A DNA stretch of 57,319 nucleotides from Crocinitomicaceae bacterium (GTDB lineage: Bacteria; Bacteroidota; Bacteroidia; Flavobacteriales_D; Crocinitomicaceae), in NCBI GenBank assembly GCA_029254025.1, contig JAQWYK010000014.1:1-57319 (forward strand). The letters run 5' to 3'. The stretch's first letter is position 1. Each line of letters opens with the position of its first letter. The position numbers were made by a program, and so were the translations under genes. Of the stretch, positions 34,314 through 44,205 are shown piece by piece. The notes under the pieces were generated by a model, which saw only the letters and a list, made by a program, of their open reading frames with translations, was not told the origin of the DNA and did no database searches.

Positions 34314-35225
34314 TTATAAACTTATGTTAAGAATTTCGATGATTCTATTTAAATCTACTTCAGAATTAAAGCTAATAGTAAGTCGACCGTTGCCAGATGG
34401 CTGTTTGCGAATTTCAATTTTAGCGGCGACTTTCTCGCCAAATTCTTGCGCAAATTTGACTTGTTGACTTGTTGGTTTGAGACCTTTTTGTGCATCACTT
34501 GAAGTGGTCGATTTTCCGGTGGTAGGTTTTCTTTTGATTAATGCCTCTAGATCGCGCACAGAAAGCTGATCTGCTAGTATTTCATTAAACAACCCCAATT
34601 GTTTTTCTTCCGAACCGGCAGAAACTAGCGCTCGTGCGTGTCCCATGCTCAATTCATTTTCTCGAACAGCCAATTGGATGCGCGGAGGCAATTTAAGCAA
34701 GCGAATATGATTGGTGATCGATGTTCTGCTTTTTGCCAATTTTTTAGAAAGTTCTTCCTGAGTAAGTTTACATTCTTCCAATAAACGCTGATAAGAGAGG
34801 GCCACCTCAATTGCATTTAAATCTTCCCTTTGAATGTTTTCAACGAGCGCCATTTCTAACATGGCTTGGTCATTCGCGAGTCGAATATATGCAGGTACTT
34901 CTTCTAGTCCAGAGAGTTTGGAAGCTTTAAAACGTCGTTCTCCAGAAATCAACTGGTATTTATCCCGACCAAGTTTTCGAACCGTTAATGGTTGAATAAT
35001 TCCGTGTTGAGCAATAGATTCGCTCAGTTCAACTAAAGCTGTTTCGTCAAAGTCGGTTCTTGGATTGAACGGATTGGGTTCAATGTTACTTACTTTAAGC
35101 ATAGCTACAGACCCTAAAACGGATCCGTCGCCTAACTCTTTTGAAGTGATATCTGTTGCCGAACTCTCCAATAAAGCACTTAATCCTTTTCCCAGAGCCG
35201 GTCTCTTTTTGGTGTTAGAGCTCAT
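34314..35225 (-). CDS. parB: Chromosome partitioning protein ParB
   Basis: 303 residues. The N-terminal KRPALGKGLSALL is typical of chromosomal ParB. The CTPase/ParB domain includes NPFNPR and GERRFKASKL. The helix-turn-helix TQEELSKKLAKSRTSITNHIRLL (about 155-180) reads parS, and a dimerisation tail closes the protein. Binds parS near the origin and loads SMC. Its start overlaps the 3' end of parA by 11 bases. I see no TGTTTCACGTGAAACA-type parS in the window. Confidence 0.95.
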   Translation of the reverse strand: MSSNTKKRPALGKGLSALLESSATDITSKELGDGSVLGSVAMLKVSNIEPNPFNPRTDFDETALVELSESIAQHGIIQPLTVRKLGRDKYQLISGERRFKASKLSGLEEVPAYIRLANDQAMLEMALVENIQREDLNAIEVALSYQRLLEECKLTQEELSKKLAKSRTSITNHIRLLKLPPRIQLAVRENELSMGHARALVSAGSEEKQLGLFNEILADQLSVRDLEALIKRKPTTGKSTTSSDAQKGLKPTSQQVKFAQEFGEKVAAKIEIRKQPSGNGRLTISFNSEVDLNRIIEILNISL

Positions 35226-36027
35226 TTTCTAGTGAGATTTTTTTGTCTTCCGAATTAATTTTCGTCGCATTGTTATTTTGTAAAATTTCTCGCGCAAGGT
35301 TGAGGTAATTTACAGATCCTTTGCTAGCAGCGTCATGCATGATAATGGTTTCACCATGACTTGGCGCTTCTCCAAGTTTGGTATTTCGATGAATAATCGT
35401 ATCAAAGACTAATTCTTGAAAATGAGTTTTTACTTCGTCTACAACTTGATTCGCTAAGCGTAAGCGAGTATCGTACATCGTCAATAGGATTCCTTCAATT
35501 TCAAGTTCCGTATTCAATCTTCCTTGAACAATCTTAATGGTATTCAACAGTTTACCTAGTCCTTCCAATGCAAAATATTCGCATTGAACGGGCACAACCA
35601 CACTGTCTGCAGCAGTTAACGCATTCACAGTAATTAACCCTAGAGAAGGGGAGCAATCGATAATGATGAAATCAAAGTTGTCTCTAATTTTTTCCAACGC
35701 CAAACGCATCATATGTTCGCGGCTAGGCAAATTAATCATTTCAAGTTCTGCACCCACCAAATCAATGTGCGAGGGTAAAATATATAAATTTGGATTTTCT
35801 GTTTCAAGAATTAATTCCGAAGGATCAGTACCATTAATTAGACATTCATAAATGTTTTTCGTGTTTTTAGGATCTAACCCCAAACCAGAAGTGGCGTTGG
35901 CTTGAGGATCTGCATCAACAATCAATGTTTTGTATTCCAACACCCCAAGACTACCTCCTAAGTTAATAGCAGTAGTCGTCTTACCAACACCTCCCTTTTG
36001 ATTGGCAATCGCAATTATTTTTCCCAT
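35215..36027 (-). CDS. parA: Chromosome partitioning ATPase ParA (Soj)
   Basis: 270 residues. Deviant Walker A KGGVGKTTTAIN (11-22), Walker A' region DADPQANATSGLG, and Walker B FDFIIIDCSPSLG. DNA-bound ParA-ATP pulls ParB-parS complexes to segregate the origin. The start MGKIIAIANQ is standard. A 20-base gap separates it from the DUF3276 gene upstream on the same strand. Confidence 0.96.
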   Translation of the reverse strand: MGKIIAIANQKGGVGKTTTAINLGGSLGVLEYKTLIVDADPQANATSGLGLDPKNTKNIYECLINGTDPSELILETENPNLYILPSHIDLVGAELEMINLPSREHMMRLALEKIRDNFDFIIIDCSPSLGLITVNALTAADSVVVPVQCEYFALEGLGKLLNTIKIVQGRLNTELEIEGILLTMYDTRLRLANQVVDEVKTHFQELVFDTIIHRNTKLGEAPSHGETIIMHDAASKGSVNYLNLAREILQNNNATKINSEDKKISLENEL

Positions 36028-36047
36028 ATTCTTGTTTGTCGAAATTA

Positions 36048-36362
36048 TTAGCCCAATTCTTCAAATGAAACGGAAGTGTATGTTTCAGCAATAGTTTCCG
36101 AAGTATCTTTTAACTCATCCACTTTTGCCAGTGCATCTTCCAGTCCTTCTCTGAATTTTTCAAAATCCTCTTTATATAAAAAGATTTTGTGCTTTTGGTA
36201 ATTTACTCTCCCGTTGTTGGTCGATTTTTTACTTTCCGTTACCGTAATGTACAAATCATTACCTTTAGTACATTTAACATCAAAAAAGTACGTTCGTTTT
36301 CCTGCTCTTATCGCATTAGAATATAACTCATCCCTTCTGTCTGTGTTTTTCCCTTCTTCCAT
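36048..36362 (-). CDS. DUF3276 PUR-alpha-like nucleic-acid-binding protein
   Basis: 104 residues from the ATG at 36362; a GTG nine codons upstream is less likely. The single PUR repeat is seen as ELYSNAIRAGKRTYFFDVKCTKGNDLYITVTESKK, then NYQKHKIFLYKEDFEKFREGLEDAL. Bacterial PUR-alpha proteins of this type bind single-stranded DNA or RNA and occur in Bacteroidota and Borrelia. Lies just upstream of parA on the same strand. Confidence 0.9.
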   Translation of the reverse strand: MEEGKNTDRRDELYSNAIRAGKRTYFFDVKCTKGNDLYITVTESKKSTNNGRVNYQKHKIFLYKEDFEKFREGLEDALAKVDELKDTSETIAETYTSVSFEELG

Positions 36363-36476
36363 TTCTACTTCATTTACTACACAATACACAAATATTTAGT
36401 TTTTTTTCGGTTTAGGCAAGCATTTTTAACGGGGTGTTAATAACTTCCTTCGAATGGTGATAAAAGGAGTATCTAG

Positions 36477-37139
36477 TTAGGTCGATTCAGTATATATTTG
36501 AATTTGTTCTGATTCAATGTAATGAACACCTTCTAAAGGATTGATAGCTTCCGAAATCATTGCTTGAGCCACTTTTTCAGCAGATATTATTTTATATCTT
36601 TTCAATGCGCCGACGAAGAAAATACTTAGGGCCTTCATGATGAATGTGCCCAGTCTTTCACTGAAACGGAATTCGTCACGCTTACCTCCTAACATAGAAG
36701 GCCTAAAGAAGTATGTATGTTTGAACCCTAATTGACCTATCTTTTGTTCCATTTTTCCTTTTGTTCGATTATAAAAAATGCTGGAATCAACATTTGCTCC
36801 TACGGCGCTCACCACCAACATGGATTGAGCACCTTGTTTTCGGCCTGTCAGACCTAGCGCGACCACAAAATCAACATCAACCAGCTCGAAATTCTCCTTC
36901 GTCTTCGCTTTTTTAATGGTTGTTCCCAAGCAACAAAATACCGATTTAATAGGAGGGAGGACAACCATTTCAAGTTGCCGCATATCAACAATTATTTCTT
37001 TAAATTTAGGATGCGTTAAATGTAATGAACTTCGACCCACCGAAATAACCTCGTCAAATCTTGAAGAGTTTATTAACATTTTAAGTAGTTCTTTGCCTAC
37101 TAATCCACTTGCTCCAGCTACTAAGGCTGTACTTGCCAT
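36477..37139 (-). CDS. NAD(P)H-binding Rossmann protein, HTATIP2/TIP30-like
   Basis: 220 residues. N-terminal dinucleotide-binding ALVAGASGLVGKELL (about 5-19); CCLGTTIKKAKTKENFELVDVDFV (about 69-92) and NRTKGKMEQ are the family blocks of atypical short-chain dehydrogenases related to human HTATIP2. FRPSMLGGKRDEFR is typical of the bacterial group. The substrate is unknown. Divergent from the large T9SS protease gene. Confidence 0.87.
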   Translation of the reverse strand: MASTALVAGASGLVGKELLKMLINSSRFDEVISVGRSSLHLTHPKFKEIIVDMRQLEMVVLPPIKSVFCCLGTTIKKAKTKENFELVDVDFVVALGLTGRKQGAQSMLVVSAVGANVDSSIFYNRTKGKMEQKIGQLGFKHTYFFRPSMLGGKRDEFRFSERLGTFIMKALSIFFVGALKRYKIISAEKVAQAMISEAINPLEGVHYIESEQIQIYTEST

Positions 37140-37240
37140 ATTCTTAATTTTTGCCTGTTAAAATAACAACTTTTATTGGTTCTAACGGCTATGGATTTCA
37201 AGAATGTGTGAAAATATCATTAGATTATAATTCATCATTT

Positions 37241-37271
37241 TTGACATTTCAATTTAAATAGACTAAATTCG
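37241..37271 (+). promoter_or_regulatory. Bacteroidota promoter (TTG-N20-TAAATTCG) for the protease gene
   Basis: TTG (37241-37243), twenty bases, TAAATTCG (37264-37271, one mismatch to TAnnTTTG), 28 bases before the ATG at 37300. Confidence 0.55.
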
Positions 37272-37299
37272 TCCAGCTAAAAATTATAAAATAAATTCT

Positions 37300-40200
37300 A
37301 TGAAAAAAATCCTATTATCTGGGGTACTGCTTTTTTCGTTGTCGCTAATGGCGCAAGTAAAGAACTTCGGCGGACCCAATTCGTGGAATGCCAAGATTTC
37401 GGTGTCAGACATATCACCCATCAATCTTCCTTCCTTTAATCTTCAAGCCTACATAGCGGAAGACGCGATCAATGATGTGACCAAAGATACGCCATGGCGA
37501 TTTGGACATAAACATCAGGTGAATTACTCACTGAATAATTCTGGCTCTTGGACAGATGTGCACAATGGTCGCGTTTGGAGAATTCGTTTTCGTTCTAAAA
37601 ATGCGTTGACGATGAATTTCATATTTGAAGATATGTACATTCCACAAGGAGCACACATACACATGTACAATGCTCAAAAAACGGCATACATTGGTGCATA
37701 CACTGCTCAAAACAATAGTCCTTCTAAGATTTTGGGAACAGACATTTTAGCAGGAGATGACGTTATTATTGAGTACTTCGAACCTTTACACGCTGCAGGA
37801 GAAGGTACATTGACTGTTGCTGAAGTTGTTCATGGTTATCGTTCGATTTCGATTCATGAAAATGAAGTAATGAAAGGACTCAACGATTCCGGTAATTGTA
37901 ATCGTGATGTACGTTGTTTAACGGATAATGAGCCACTGTGGGTGGATGAATCTCATGCAGTAGCTATGATTGTTGTAAATGGTAACGGCTCGTGCACTGG
38001 TACTTTAGTGAACAATACTGCAGAGGATGGAACTCCTTATTTTTTAACTGCGAATCATTGTCTCGGAAATCCAGCAACATGGGCCTTCCGCTTTAAGTGG
38101 ATTTCACCTAACCCTATTTGTGCTCAAAATACGAATTCAAGCAATGTAGCAAACCCGACTCAATATCAAACAATGAATGGATCTGTTTTAAGAGCGTCTA
38201 ATGCAGGTTCAGATTTTGCCTTGGTAGAGATTACCAATTTAGATTTGGCCACAGCAGCTGCATGGGGATTGTTTTACGCAGGTTGGGATAGATCTGGAGA
38301 TCCAGTTACTGCAGCTATCGGTATTCACCATCCGAGTGGAGACATTATGAAATACAGTAGAGAAAATAATGCTCTTGTTCCTGAAGTATGGCAGGGAGCG
38401 CAGTGTTGGAGAGTATCTAACTGGGATGAAGGCGTTACAGAGCCAGGTTCTTCCGGTTCGGCCTTGTTTGATTACAACCATAGAATTATTGGTCAATTAT
38501 TTGGAGGTCAAGCAGCTTGTTCAGGAACAAACGATAACAATACGCCTGACTGGTATGGACGTTTTGATATTTCTTGGGATGGCCCTAATTCAAGCAGCCG
38601 TTTGAGAGATTGGTTGGATCCGTCGAATTCTGCTCCTTTTGTTCTAGATGGGTTTGATCCGAATCAACCATCGGTTGCAGTGGATGCAAGTATTCAATCC
38701 ATTGCATCTCCAGTTGGCTTATATTGCCAAACGGATGAGTTCATTCCGGAAGTGACTTTACGTAATGCAGGTACGGACGATTTGACTTCCGTAACGATTG
38801 AGTATTCTATTGACGGGGGAGCTGTTTCTACGTTTGCTTGGACAGGTTTGTTGATAACAAATCAAACTGAAGTGGTTACCTTACCGTTAATAACTGCAAC
38901 AAATGGTGTACATATGTTCGAGGCGCGTACGGTTGATCCAAATGGTGCGGCAGACGCGAATGCTGTTAACGATGAATCGATTAGCAACTTTACGATTAAC
39001 TTAAACGGTGTTTATGTAGACTTTAATTTAACACTCGACTGTTGGGGAGATGAAATTTCGTGGGAATTAACTGACGGTGCAAGTGCTGTTATTTATTCAG
39101 GTGGCCCATATACTCAAGGATTGCCTGGTGGTGCAGGTACAATTACTGAACAATGGTGTTTAGTTCCAGAAGATTGTTACACGTTTACCATTGATGATGC
39201 TTTTGGTGATGGAATGTTTGGTTCACAATACGGAACATGTGATGTGGACGGAACTTATTCTATTACTCAGAACGGAACTGTTTTAGCTGAACTTCTTGCA
39301 GTGGATGCAGATTTTGGAAACCAAGAAGTAAACCCATTCTGTGTACTGTCTTCAATTCAACCGAATTTCACAGCAACTGCATCAGCGATTTGTGTGGGAG
39401 AAGAAGTAACATTCACAGATGCATCAACGGGTGTAACGACTTGGGATTGGGATTTTGGAGCTGGAGCTGCGCCTGCAACAATTTCAGGCGTTGGTCCACA
39501 CACGGTTACTTATGCTACATCGGGGGTTAAAACTATCACCTTAACAGGAGATGGTGGAACAACTTTCTCTATGCAAGTTACTGTCAATGCATTACCTGCA
39601 AGTCCTACAATAACTACAGATGGACCCACTACATTTTGTGCAGGCGGAAGTGTTACTTTAACAAGTTCAAGCGCTGCTGGGTATGTATGGAGTACGGGTG
39701 CTACGACTGCTGGGATTAACGTAACGACTACTGGTACGTACTCTGTAGTCATTGAAGATGTAAATGGATGTACTGCAACCTCAGCAAATGAAATAGTTAC
39801 AGTAGAATCGATTCCCGTTATAACACTAGGTGCTGTCAACCAACCAACAACGTGTGGAACTGCAACTGGTAGTTTAGAGATATCAGGCTCCGGAACTGGA
39901 GATATTTCTTGGGCTGGAACAGCTTCAGGTACTGATAATGGAATTACCTTGCCATACACCATTCCACAACTTGCTGCTGGTTCATACACAATTACTTTTA
40001 CAAGTGGTGCAGGATGTGTTTCAAATACTTTATCTCAATCAATCTCAGACCCTAACGCACCTAATGCGCCGGTAGTTACTGCTAACGCTGGAACAACGGT
40101 TTGTGATGGTGATGAGGTTATATTAACAAGTTCAGAAGCAACTGGAAATTTCTGGTCGAATGGCGCAACCACACAATCAATTACGGTAAGTACTACTGGC

Positions 40201-40986
40201 ACGTTTACTGTTACAATTACTGACGGGTTCGGTTGTTCTGCAACGTCTGACGCTGTCGATGTAACTGTTAACCCGTTACCATCTGTTCCAACTATTAACC
40301 CAAATGGTCCATTGACGTTCTGTGACGGAGAATCAGTTGTGTTGACGAGTTCAGCACCTGGAGGGAATACCTGGTCGACTGGTGCTACAGGAGTAGCTAT
40401 AACAGCTTCAACTGCAGATTCGTACACTGTTACCGTTGCGAATGAATTCAACTGTACATCGACTTCAGATGCTGTCGTTGTAGCAGTTAATCCACTTCCG
40501 ACAGTTGAGTTAACTGCATTTGATGCTACATGTAATACTGCTGATCCGATTACGTTGTCTGGAGGTTCGCCTGTTGGAGGTGCATTCACTGGAGCTGGAG
40601 TTTCTGGAGGAATATTTGATCCTAGTATTGCAGGAGTAGGTAGCCACTTGATTACGTATACATACACGGATGCAAGTGGGTGTGAAACCTCAGCTTCTCA
40701 GACTATCATAGTTGATGATTGCTTGAACTTAATAGATGAAGTAGAGGTGTTATTCACTGTTTATCCTAACCCAGCATCTCAAGAATTGAACATTGTAGGT
40801 GTTAAAGCATCTGCTGCTTCAGTACATATGCTTGATGCTGCAGGTAGAATTGTACTGACGTTTGATAATTCAGGAAATGCGAATGAAATCTTATTAGATG
40901 TTTCAGCACTATCGAATGGTGTGTATACTGTTTCAATTTTTAATGGAACGAAAACACAACATACACGCTTGATTATTAATAAGTAA
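37300..40986 (+). CDS. Secreted trypsin-like (lysyl endopeptidase-type) protease with PKD/Ig-like repeats and T9SS type A tail
   Basis: 1228 residues. Signal peptide (1-19, ending LMAQ), a propeptide-like region (about 20-195), then an S1-type protease domain (about 196-445). Its triad is H253 in LTANHC, D305 in SDFALV and S385 in PGSSGS, the arrangement of the Achromobacter/Lysobacter lysyl endopeptidase group. After that come beta domains, a PKD-like domain (about 688-765, with TWDWDFGAG) and three Ig-like modules (about 768-848, 925-1005, 1008-1085) sharing the pattern LTSS...W-TGAT...GTY-V...C. A T9SS type A domain (about 1150-1228, VYPNPASQELNI ... SNGVYTVSIF) closes it. The protein is probably surface-bound or released. 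Long open frames on the opposite strand are a by-product of repetitive codons. A strong terminator follows. Confidence 0.92.
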   Translation: MKKILLSGVLLFSLSLMAQVKNFGGPNSWNAKISVSDISPINLPSFNLQAYIAEDAINDVTKDTPWRFGHKHQVNYSLNNSGSWTDVHNGRVWRIRFRSKNALTMNFIFEDMYIPQGAHIHMYNAQKTAYIGAYTAQNNSPSKILGTDILAGDDVIIEYFEPLHAAGEGTLTVAEVVHGYRSISIHENEVMKGLNDSGNCNRDVRCLTDNEPLWVDESHAVAMIVVNGNGSCTGTLVNNTAEDGTPYFLTANHCLGNPATWAFRFKWISPNPICAQNTNSSNVANPTQYQTMNGSVLRASNAGSDFALVEITNLDLATAAAWGLFYAGWDRSGDPVTAAIGIHHPSGDIMKYSRENNALVPEVWQGAQCWRVSNWDEGVTEPGSSGSALFDYNHRIIGQLFGGQAACSGTNDNNTPDWYGRFDISWDGPNSSSRLRDWLDPSNSAPFVLDGFDPNQPSVAVDASIQSIASPVGLYCQTDEFIPEVTLRNAGTDDLTSVTIEYSIDGGAVSTFAWTGLLITNQTEVVTLPLITATNGVHMFEARTVDPNGAADANAVNDESISNFTINLNGVYVDFNLTLDCWGDEISWELTDGASAVIYSGGPYTQGLPGGAGTITEQWCLVPEDCYTFTIDDAFGDGMFGSQYGTCDVDGTYSITQNGTVLAELLAVDADFGNQEVNPFCVLSSIQPNFTATASAICVGEEVTFTDASTGVTTWDWDFGAGAAPATISGVGPHTVTYATSGVKTITLTGDGGTTFSMQVTVNALPASPTITTDGPTTFCAGGSVTLTSSSAAGYVWSTGATTAGINVTTTGTYSVVIEDVNGCTATSANEIVTVESIPVITLGAVNQPTTCGTATGSLEISGSGTGDISWAGTASGTDNGITLPYTIPQLAAGSYTITFTSGAGCVSNTLSQSISDPNAPNAPVVTANAGTTVCDGDEVILTSSEATGNFWSNGATTQSITVSTTGTFTVTITDGFGCSATSDAVDVTVNPLPSVPTINPNGPLTFCDGESVVLTSSAPGGNTWSTGATGVAITASTADSYTVTVANEFNCTSTSDAVVVAVNPLPTVELTAFDATCNTADPITLSGGSPVGGAFTGAGVSGGIFDPSIAGVGSHLITYTYTDASGCETSASQTIIVDDCLNLIDEVEVLFTVYPNPASQELNIVGVKASAASVHMLDAAGRIVLTFDNSGNANEILLDVSALSNGVYTVSIFNGTKTQHTRLIINK

Positions 40987-41491
40987 TTAATAGCTATATG
41001 ACAATGAAATGGTCGTCTCGAAGAGACGACCATTTTTTTATGTACCATGAAAAGGAATTTGTTTAAATCCTTTTTAGTCGAATGAGTATGGTGCTAATCA
41101 ATACGATAGAAATGTGGCTTAACGGCATTAAGTTAGCAGCGAACAAGGGGAGGGGGCAGAACCCATTAAAGCAAACTTCATTCCTCCAGTGTTATACACC
41201 AATGAGAACATCATAAAAACCGATAGCGCAGTTTTTTTTGTATAATGACTAAATGATAAATAACGGTCGAGGCGATTAATTTGGTATCCGTTAATTATAG
41301 GGTCACAACTCGGCGTAAAACGAAATGCATCATCTCTCACACTGATTCTCTGCTAAAATTTGATAAACACTATACAGTCATTGCAGCAAAAGTTTTTGTC
41401 GTTGTATGTCATTTGGTTTTCCAATAACGGCATCCCTACAATGGTAACATTTCATAGACTTCCTGGAAGTTTGATTCCATCGTCAAAAGTA
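40987..41491. other. 505-bp gap between two convergent genes
   Basis: Apart from the terminator at 41008-41038 I find no supported gene or RNA. A 70-codon minus-strand frame (41128-41340) has no recognisable domain, signal peptide or plausible context and is probably chance or a gene relic. The stretch contains a run of Gs (near 41147-41158) and a T-tract (near 41232-41239) but no second stable hairpin. Confidence 0.5.
41008..41038 (+). terminator. Rho-independent terminator of the protease gene
   Basis: tggtcgtctc (41010-41019) pairs perfectly with gagacgacca (41023-41032) over a three-base loop, extended by A-T pairs and followed by seven Ts (41033-41039). Lies 20 bases after the stop at 40986. 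Confidence 0.92.
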
Positions 41492-44005
41492 CTAATATAG
41501 AACATTTACATGTCCATTCCATCTCATATTTTCAGCAGTGTGGCGTTGATTGGCACGAAGTGTCCAAACGTAAGTTCCCTCTCTTACAAGCCCCCCCTTG
41601 TACATTCCATCCCAAGATTCATTCAAGTCATTGGTTTCCCATATGAGCTCTCCCCAACGATTAAAAACTCTTAATTCATAAGCTTCATCACTCACTCCGA
41701 TCAACGATGGCTTCCAGAGATTATTGTGCTTATTGCCATCAGGTGTGAATGTATTTGGAACGTAGATTAAAACATCTGGTTGAACAATAACAACGGCCCT
41801 TGCCGTATCTGAACAACCTAAATCATTAACTGCAATGAGCTCAACAGGGTATTGCCCAGGAGCTTCAGGCGGGAATGTAGTGCTCGGATGTGTGTCAGTA
41901 GAGCTAGAAGGTGTTCCCCCTGCAATGTCCCAGAAATAAAAATCTCCTTGTGAAGTAAGGTTGAAAAAATCGACATCTGTGAAAAATTCACTTACTGGAT
42001 TGTTGGGGGAGAACGCAAAAGCTGCAGTCGGCACGGGAAATACACAAGCAATATTTTCAGCCGCCGATGTGTTCGAACAACCTTCAGCAGAGACAACAGT
42101 AATTGAAACGTCGTAACACCCAGACTGCGTGTAAGTGTGTGAAACGGCCCCACATTGTGTACTTACACTTCCGTCCCCAAAATTCCAGAGACAGCTGGCC
42201 ACCGGACTTGTTTCAACCGAAAAATTCATAGGAAGTGGTGGGCACGCCTCGGCATATGTCGGAGTAAAATTGATAATGGGTAATGGAATGATTTCAAGAT
42301 CGAATTCATCACTATTGTAACATCCAAAATCATCGAATACTTCGTAGTAAATCGTATGTGAACCGATTCCTAAATCTTGTGGATTAAGTGTGGTTGCGGC
42401 GCTACCATTAAGTAGAAAATTACCTCCAGGTGGGTTTCCGATAAGGTCTATTGGAGGGTCATTTACGCACAATGTTGTTGGAACGTTGACAGAGAGTTGA
42501 GGAATTCCGACGACTTCAACTTGAATAGGAATAGAGTTCGAACACCCATTATTATCAGTAAATGAGTAGCTCACGTTATGATTACCAACTCCTGCTTCAT
42601 TTGGATTGAATTGATTACCAGCTGTTGCGATGCCCGAAAGTGCTCCTCCTGTTGGGGTGTAAACGAAATCAGTGGTCAATTCAGATACACAATAAACCCC
42701 ATCATTATTGGTTACACTTAACTCAGGCAAGGGAAATACAATCAACTCGTCTGAAGCGCCATTGCTGCAATCAAACTCATCGCTATAATTATATGTAATT
42801 GTATGAGTGTCAACACCTGCATCAAAGGGATTAAACATTAATCCATTCATGCCTGGACCAGTCAATGTTCCGGTGGCTCCTCCTGATATCGCAGGTGAGA
42901 ATCCACTGAGCTGAACCTCAGGGTCATTTAGGCAGTAGCTTGAAGCTATATTTAGAGATACTGTTGGTTCAAAATCTTCAATTACAACTGTTTCTTGTGT
43001 CGTGTTCCCAGCAGCATCTATGACAATAACCGTATAAGTTCCTGCGCAAAGATCAACAGCGGTCTGCGTTGTTTGAGCTAATGGGTCATTCCAGCTGTAC
43101 GAGTAAGGGGCAATACCTCCTGAAGGAGTAACTGCAGCCGTTCCATCACACGTCGAAAGACCTGGAGGGATGCAAGCAGCATTGCAATTGGCAAAAGTTG
43201 GTTGATCAATATTTGCCCATGTTCCTCCGTCAGGAATTCTCCGAATACTTTGACCTATATGCGTACTTGCATCAGTAGCATTAACTTGAGTTTTTCTATT
43301 TGCTGGGATAGACGCATAACTCGGTAATGAAGCTACTGCACCACAATTTTGTTGAAAGGATATGCAAGGCAACGAGTTTACATCGTTTTGATTCCCAGGC
43401 CCCCATTTTACAGCGTCTTGAGGTATTCCATTCTCATCATAGAATGCGAACCATCCGCCAGCATTTGGGAACCATATACGTGTACCTGTACAGCATACAC
43501 CTGGTCCAGTAATACTATTGGATACGACGACTTCAACTACATTTCCACCATTTTGCACAAGACGGTTAGCTGGCACAGGAGGAGCGGCCACGCCTCGAAT
43601 GAGTGCGAAACCAGAAGGAGGGACTACTGTACCATTTGGAATACGAACGCCACCTGCTCCTTCGTAGGTGTAATTCCCTAGGTAGTAACATGATATATCA
43701 ACAGATTCACATAAGTCAGGGTTGTATAGTTCTATCCATTCTCCCATTCCTCCATTAGGTCCCGGGCCAGATATAGATCCATCTCCATTTGTAGGGGATA
43801 TCATTAATTCATTAATTAATATGGATGGGCCATTGTAATTACAGGGCAATCCATTACACTTAAAGTTTAGAGTTGTGCTAGAGGTAATTGAGATTTGGGT
43901 ATAGGAATTGGAAAAGAAAAACATAAAAAGAACACAGCTCCATAAGGGCAGTAAGAGATCATTCATGAAAGATTTACAATAACTCTTTGTTTTGCTCCAA
44001 CTCAT
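41492..44005 (-). CDS. Secreted lamin-tail/PKD protein with T9SS type B (gliding-type) sorting domain
   Basis: 837 residues from 44005; the ATG at 43966 (14th codon) gives a more compact signal peptide and is an equal alternative. After the hydrophobic leader (to about 38) comes a lamin-tail domain (about 60-260, with ILINELMISPTNGDG, GEWIELYN and PSGFALIRG). Four or so repeat modules of about 75 residues follow (each with PGG or SGG, FNP-AG-G-H and YSF-D-GCSN elements), then a PKD domain near 610-690 (CLWNFGDGS). The C-terminal gliding-motility-associated domain (about 740-837) has YVPNTFTPDGNKHNNLW and VFNRWGELIWETND. Type B cargo are exported by T9SS with a PorP/SprF-type partner, and none is adjacent. 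Confidence 0.9.
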   Translation of the reverse strand: MSWSKTKSYCKSFMNDLLLPLWSCVLFMFFFSNSYTQISITSSTTLNFKCNGLPCNYNGPSILINELMISPTNGDGSISGPGPNGGMGEWIELYNPDLCESVDISCYYLGNYTYEGAGGVRIPNGTVVPPSGFALIRGVAAPPVPANRLVQNGGNVVEVVVSNSITGPGVCCTGTRIWFPNAGGWFAFYDENGIPQDAVKWGPGNQNDVNSLPCISFQQNCGAVASLPSYASIPANRKTQVNATDASTHIGQSIRRIPDGGTWANIDQPTFANCNAACIPPGLSTCDGTAAVTPSGGIAPYSYSWNDPLAQTTQTAVDLCAGTYTVIVIDAAGNTTQETVVIEDFEPTVSLNIASSYCLNDPEVQLSGFSPAISGGATGTLTGPGMNGLMFNPFDAGVDTHTITYNYSDEFDCSNGASDELIVFPLPELSVTNNDGVYCVSELTTDFVYTPTGGALSGIATAGNQFNPNEAGVGNHNVSYSFTDNNGCSNSIPIQVEVVGIPQLSVNVPTTLCVNDPPIDLIGNPPGGNFLLNGSAATTLNPQDLGIGSHTIYYEVFDDFGCYNSDEFDLEIIPLPIINFTPTYAEACPPLPMNFSVETSPVASCLWNFGDGSVSTQCGAVSHTYTQSGCYDVSITVVSAEGCSNTSAAENIACVFPVPTAAFAFSPNNPVSEFFTDVDFFNLTSQGDFYFWDIAGGTPSSSTDTHPSTTFPPEAPGQYPVELIAVNDLGCSDTARAVVIVQPDVLIYVPNTFTPDGNKHNNLWKPSLIGVSDEAYELRVFNRWGELIWETNDLNESWDGMYKGGLVREGTYVWTLRANQRHTAENMRWNGHVNVLY

Positions 44006-44174
44006 AACTGCGAATTTAAATGATTTAGAGAGATTTGCATAAAAAAGTGTTAATAGGTCTAATGATTGAGTATTCGACTAACAACATTTAAACCATTCTG
44101 TTCGATGATCGAATATGGCTTATTTTCACATCGGTAACTATTTGTATCATCGGCCGATTAACGGATTTTCTTTT

Positions 44175-44182
44175 TACTTTTG
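44175..44182 (+). promoter_or_regulatory. -7 box (TACTTTTG) for the WG-repeat gene
   Basis: Perfect TAnnTTTG, 23 bases before the ATG at 44206. No TTG lies at the usual 17-23 base distance upstream, so support is from the -7 element only. Confidence 0.45.
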
Positions 44183-44205
44183 TGGGATGTGAATAATACG
44201 TTGAA

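Noticed and set aside
39510-40667. Two long minus-strand open frames inside the protease gene
   Set aside because: They are antisense to Ig-like repeat modules with repetitive codons, and their translations are low-complexity Val/Pro/Thr strings.
41128-41340. 70-codon minus-strand open frame in the 41-kb gap
   Set aside because: No signal peptide, domain, upstream promoter or partner; cannot be told from chance.
41371-41383. 13-base sequence tatacagtcattg shared with the clpB upstream region (18851-18863)
   Set aside because: Repeated 13-mers are expected by chance several dozen times in a window of this size; the surrounding similarity is too weak to claim a shared element.
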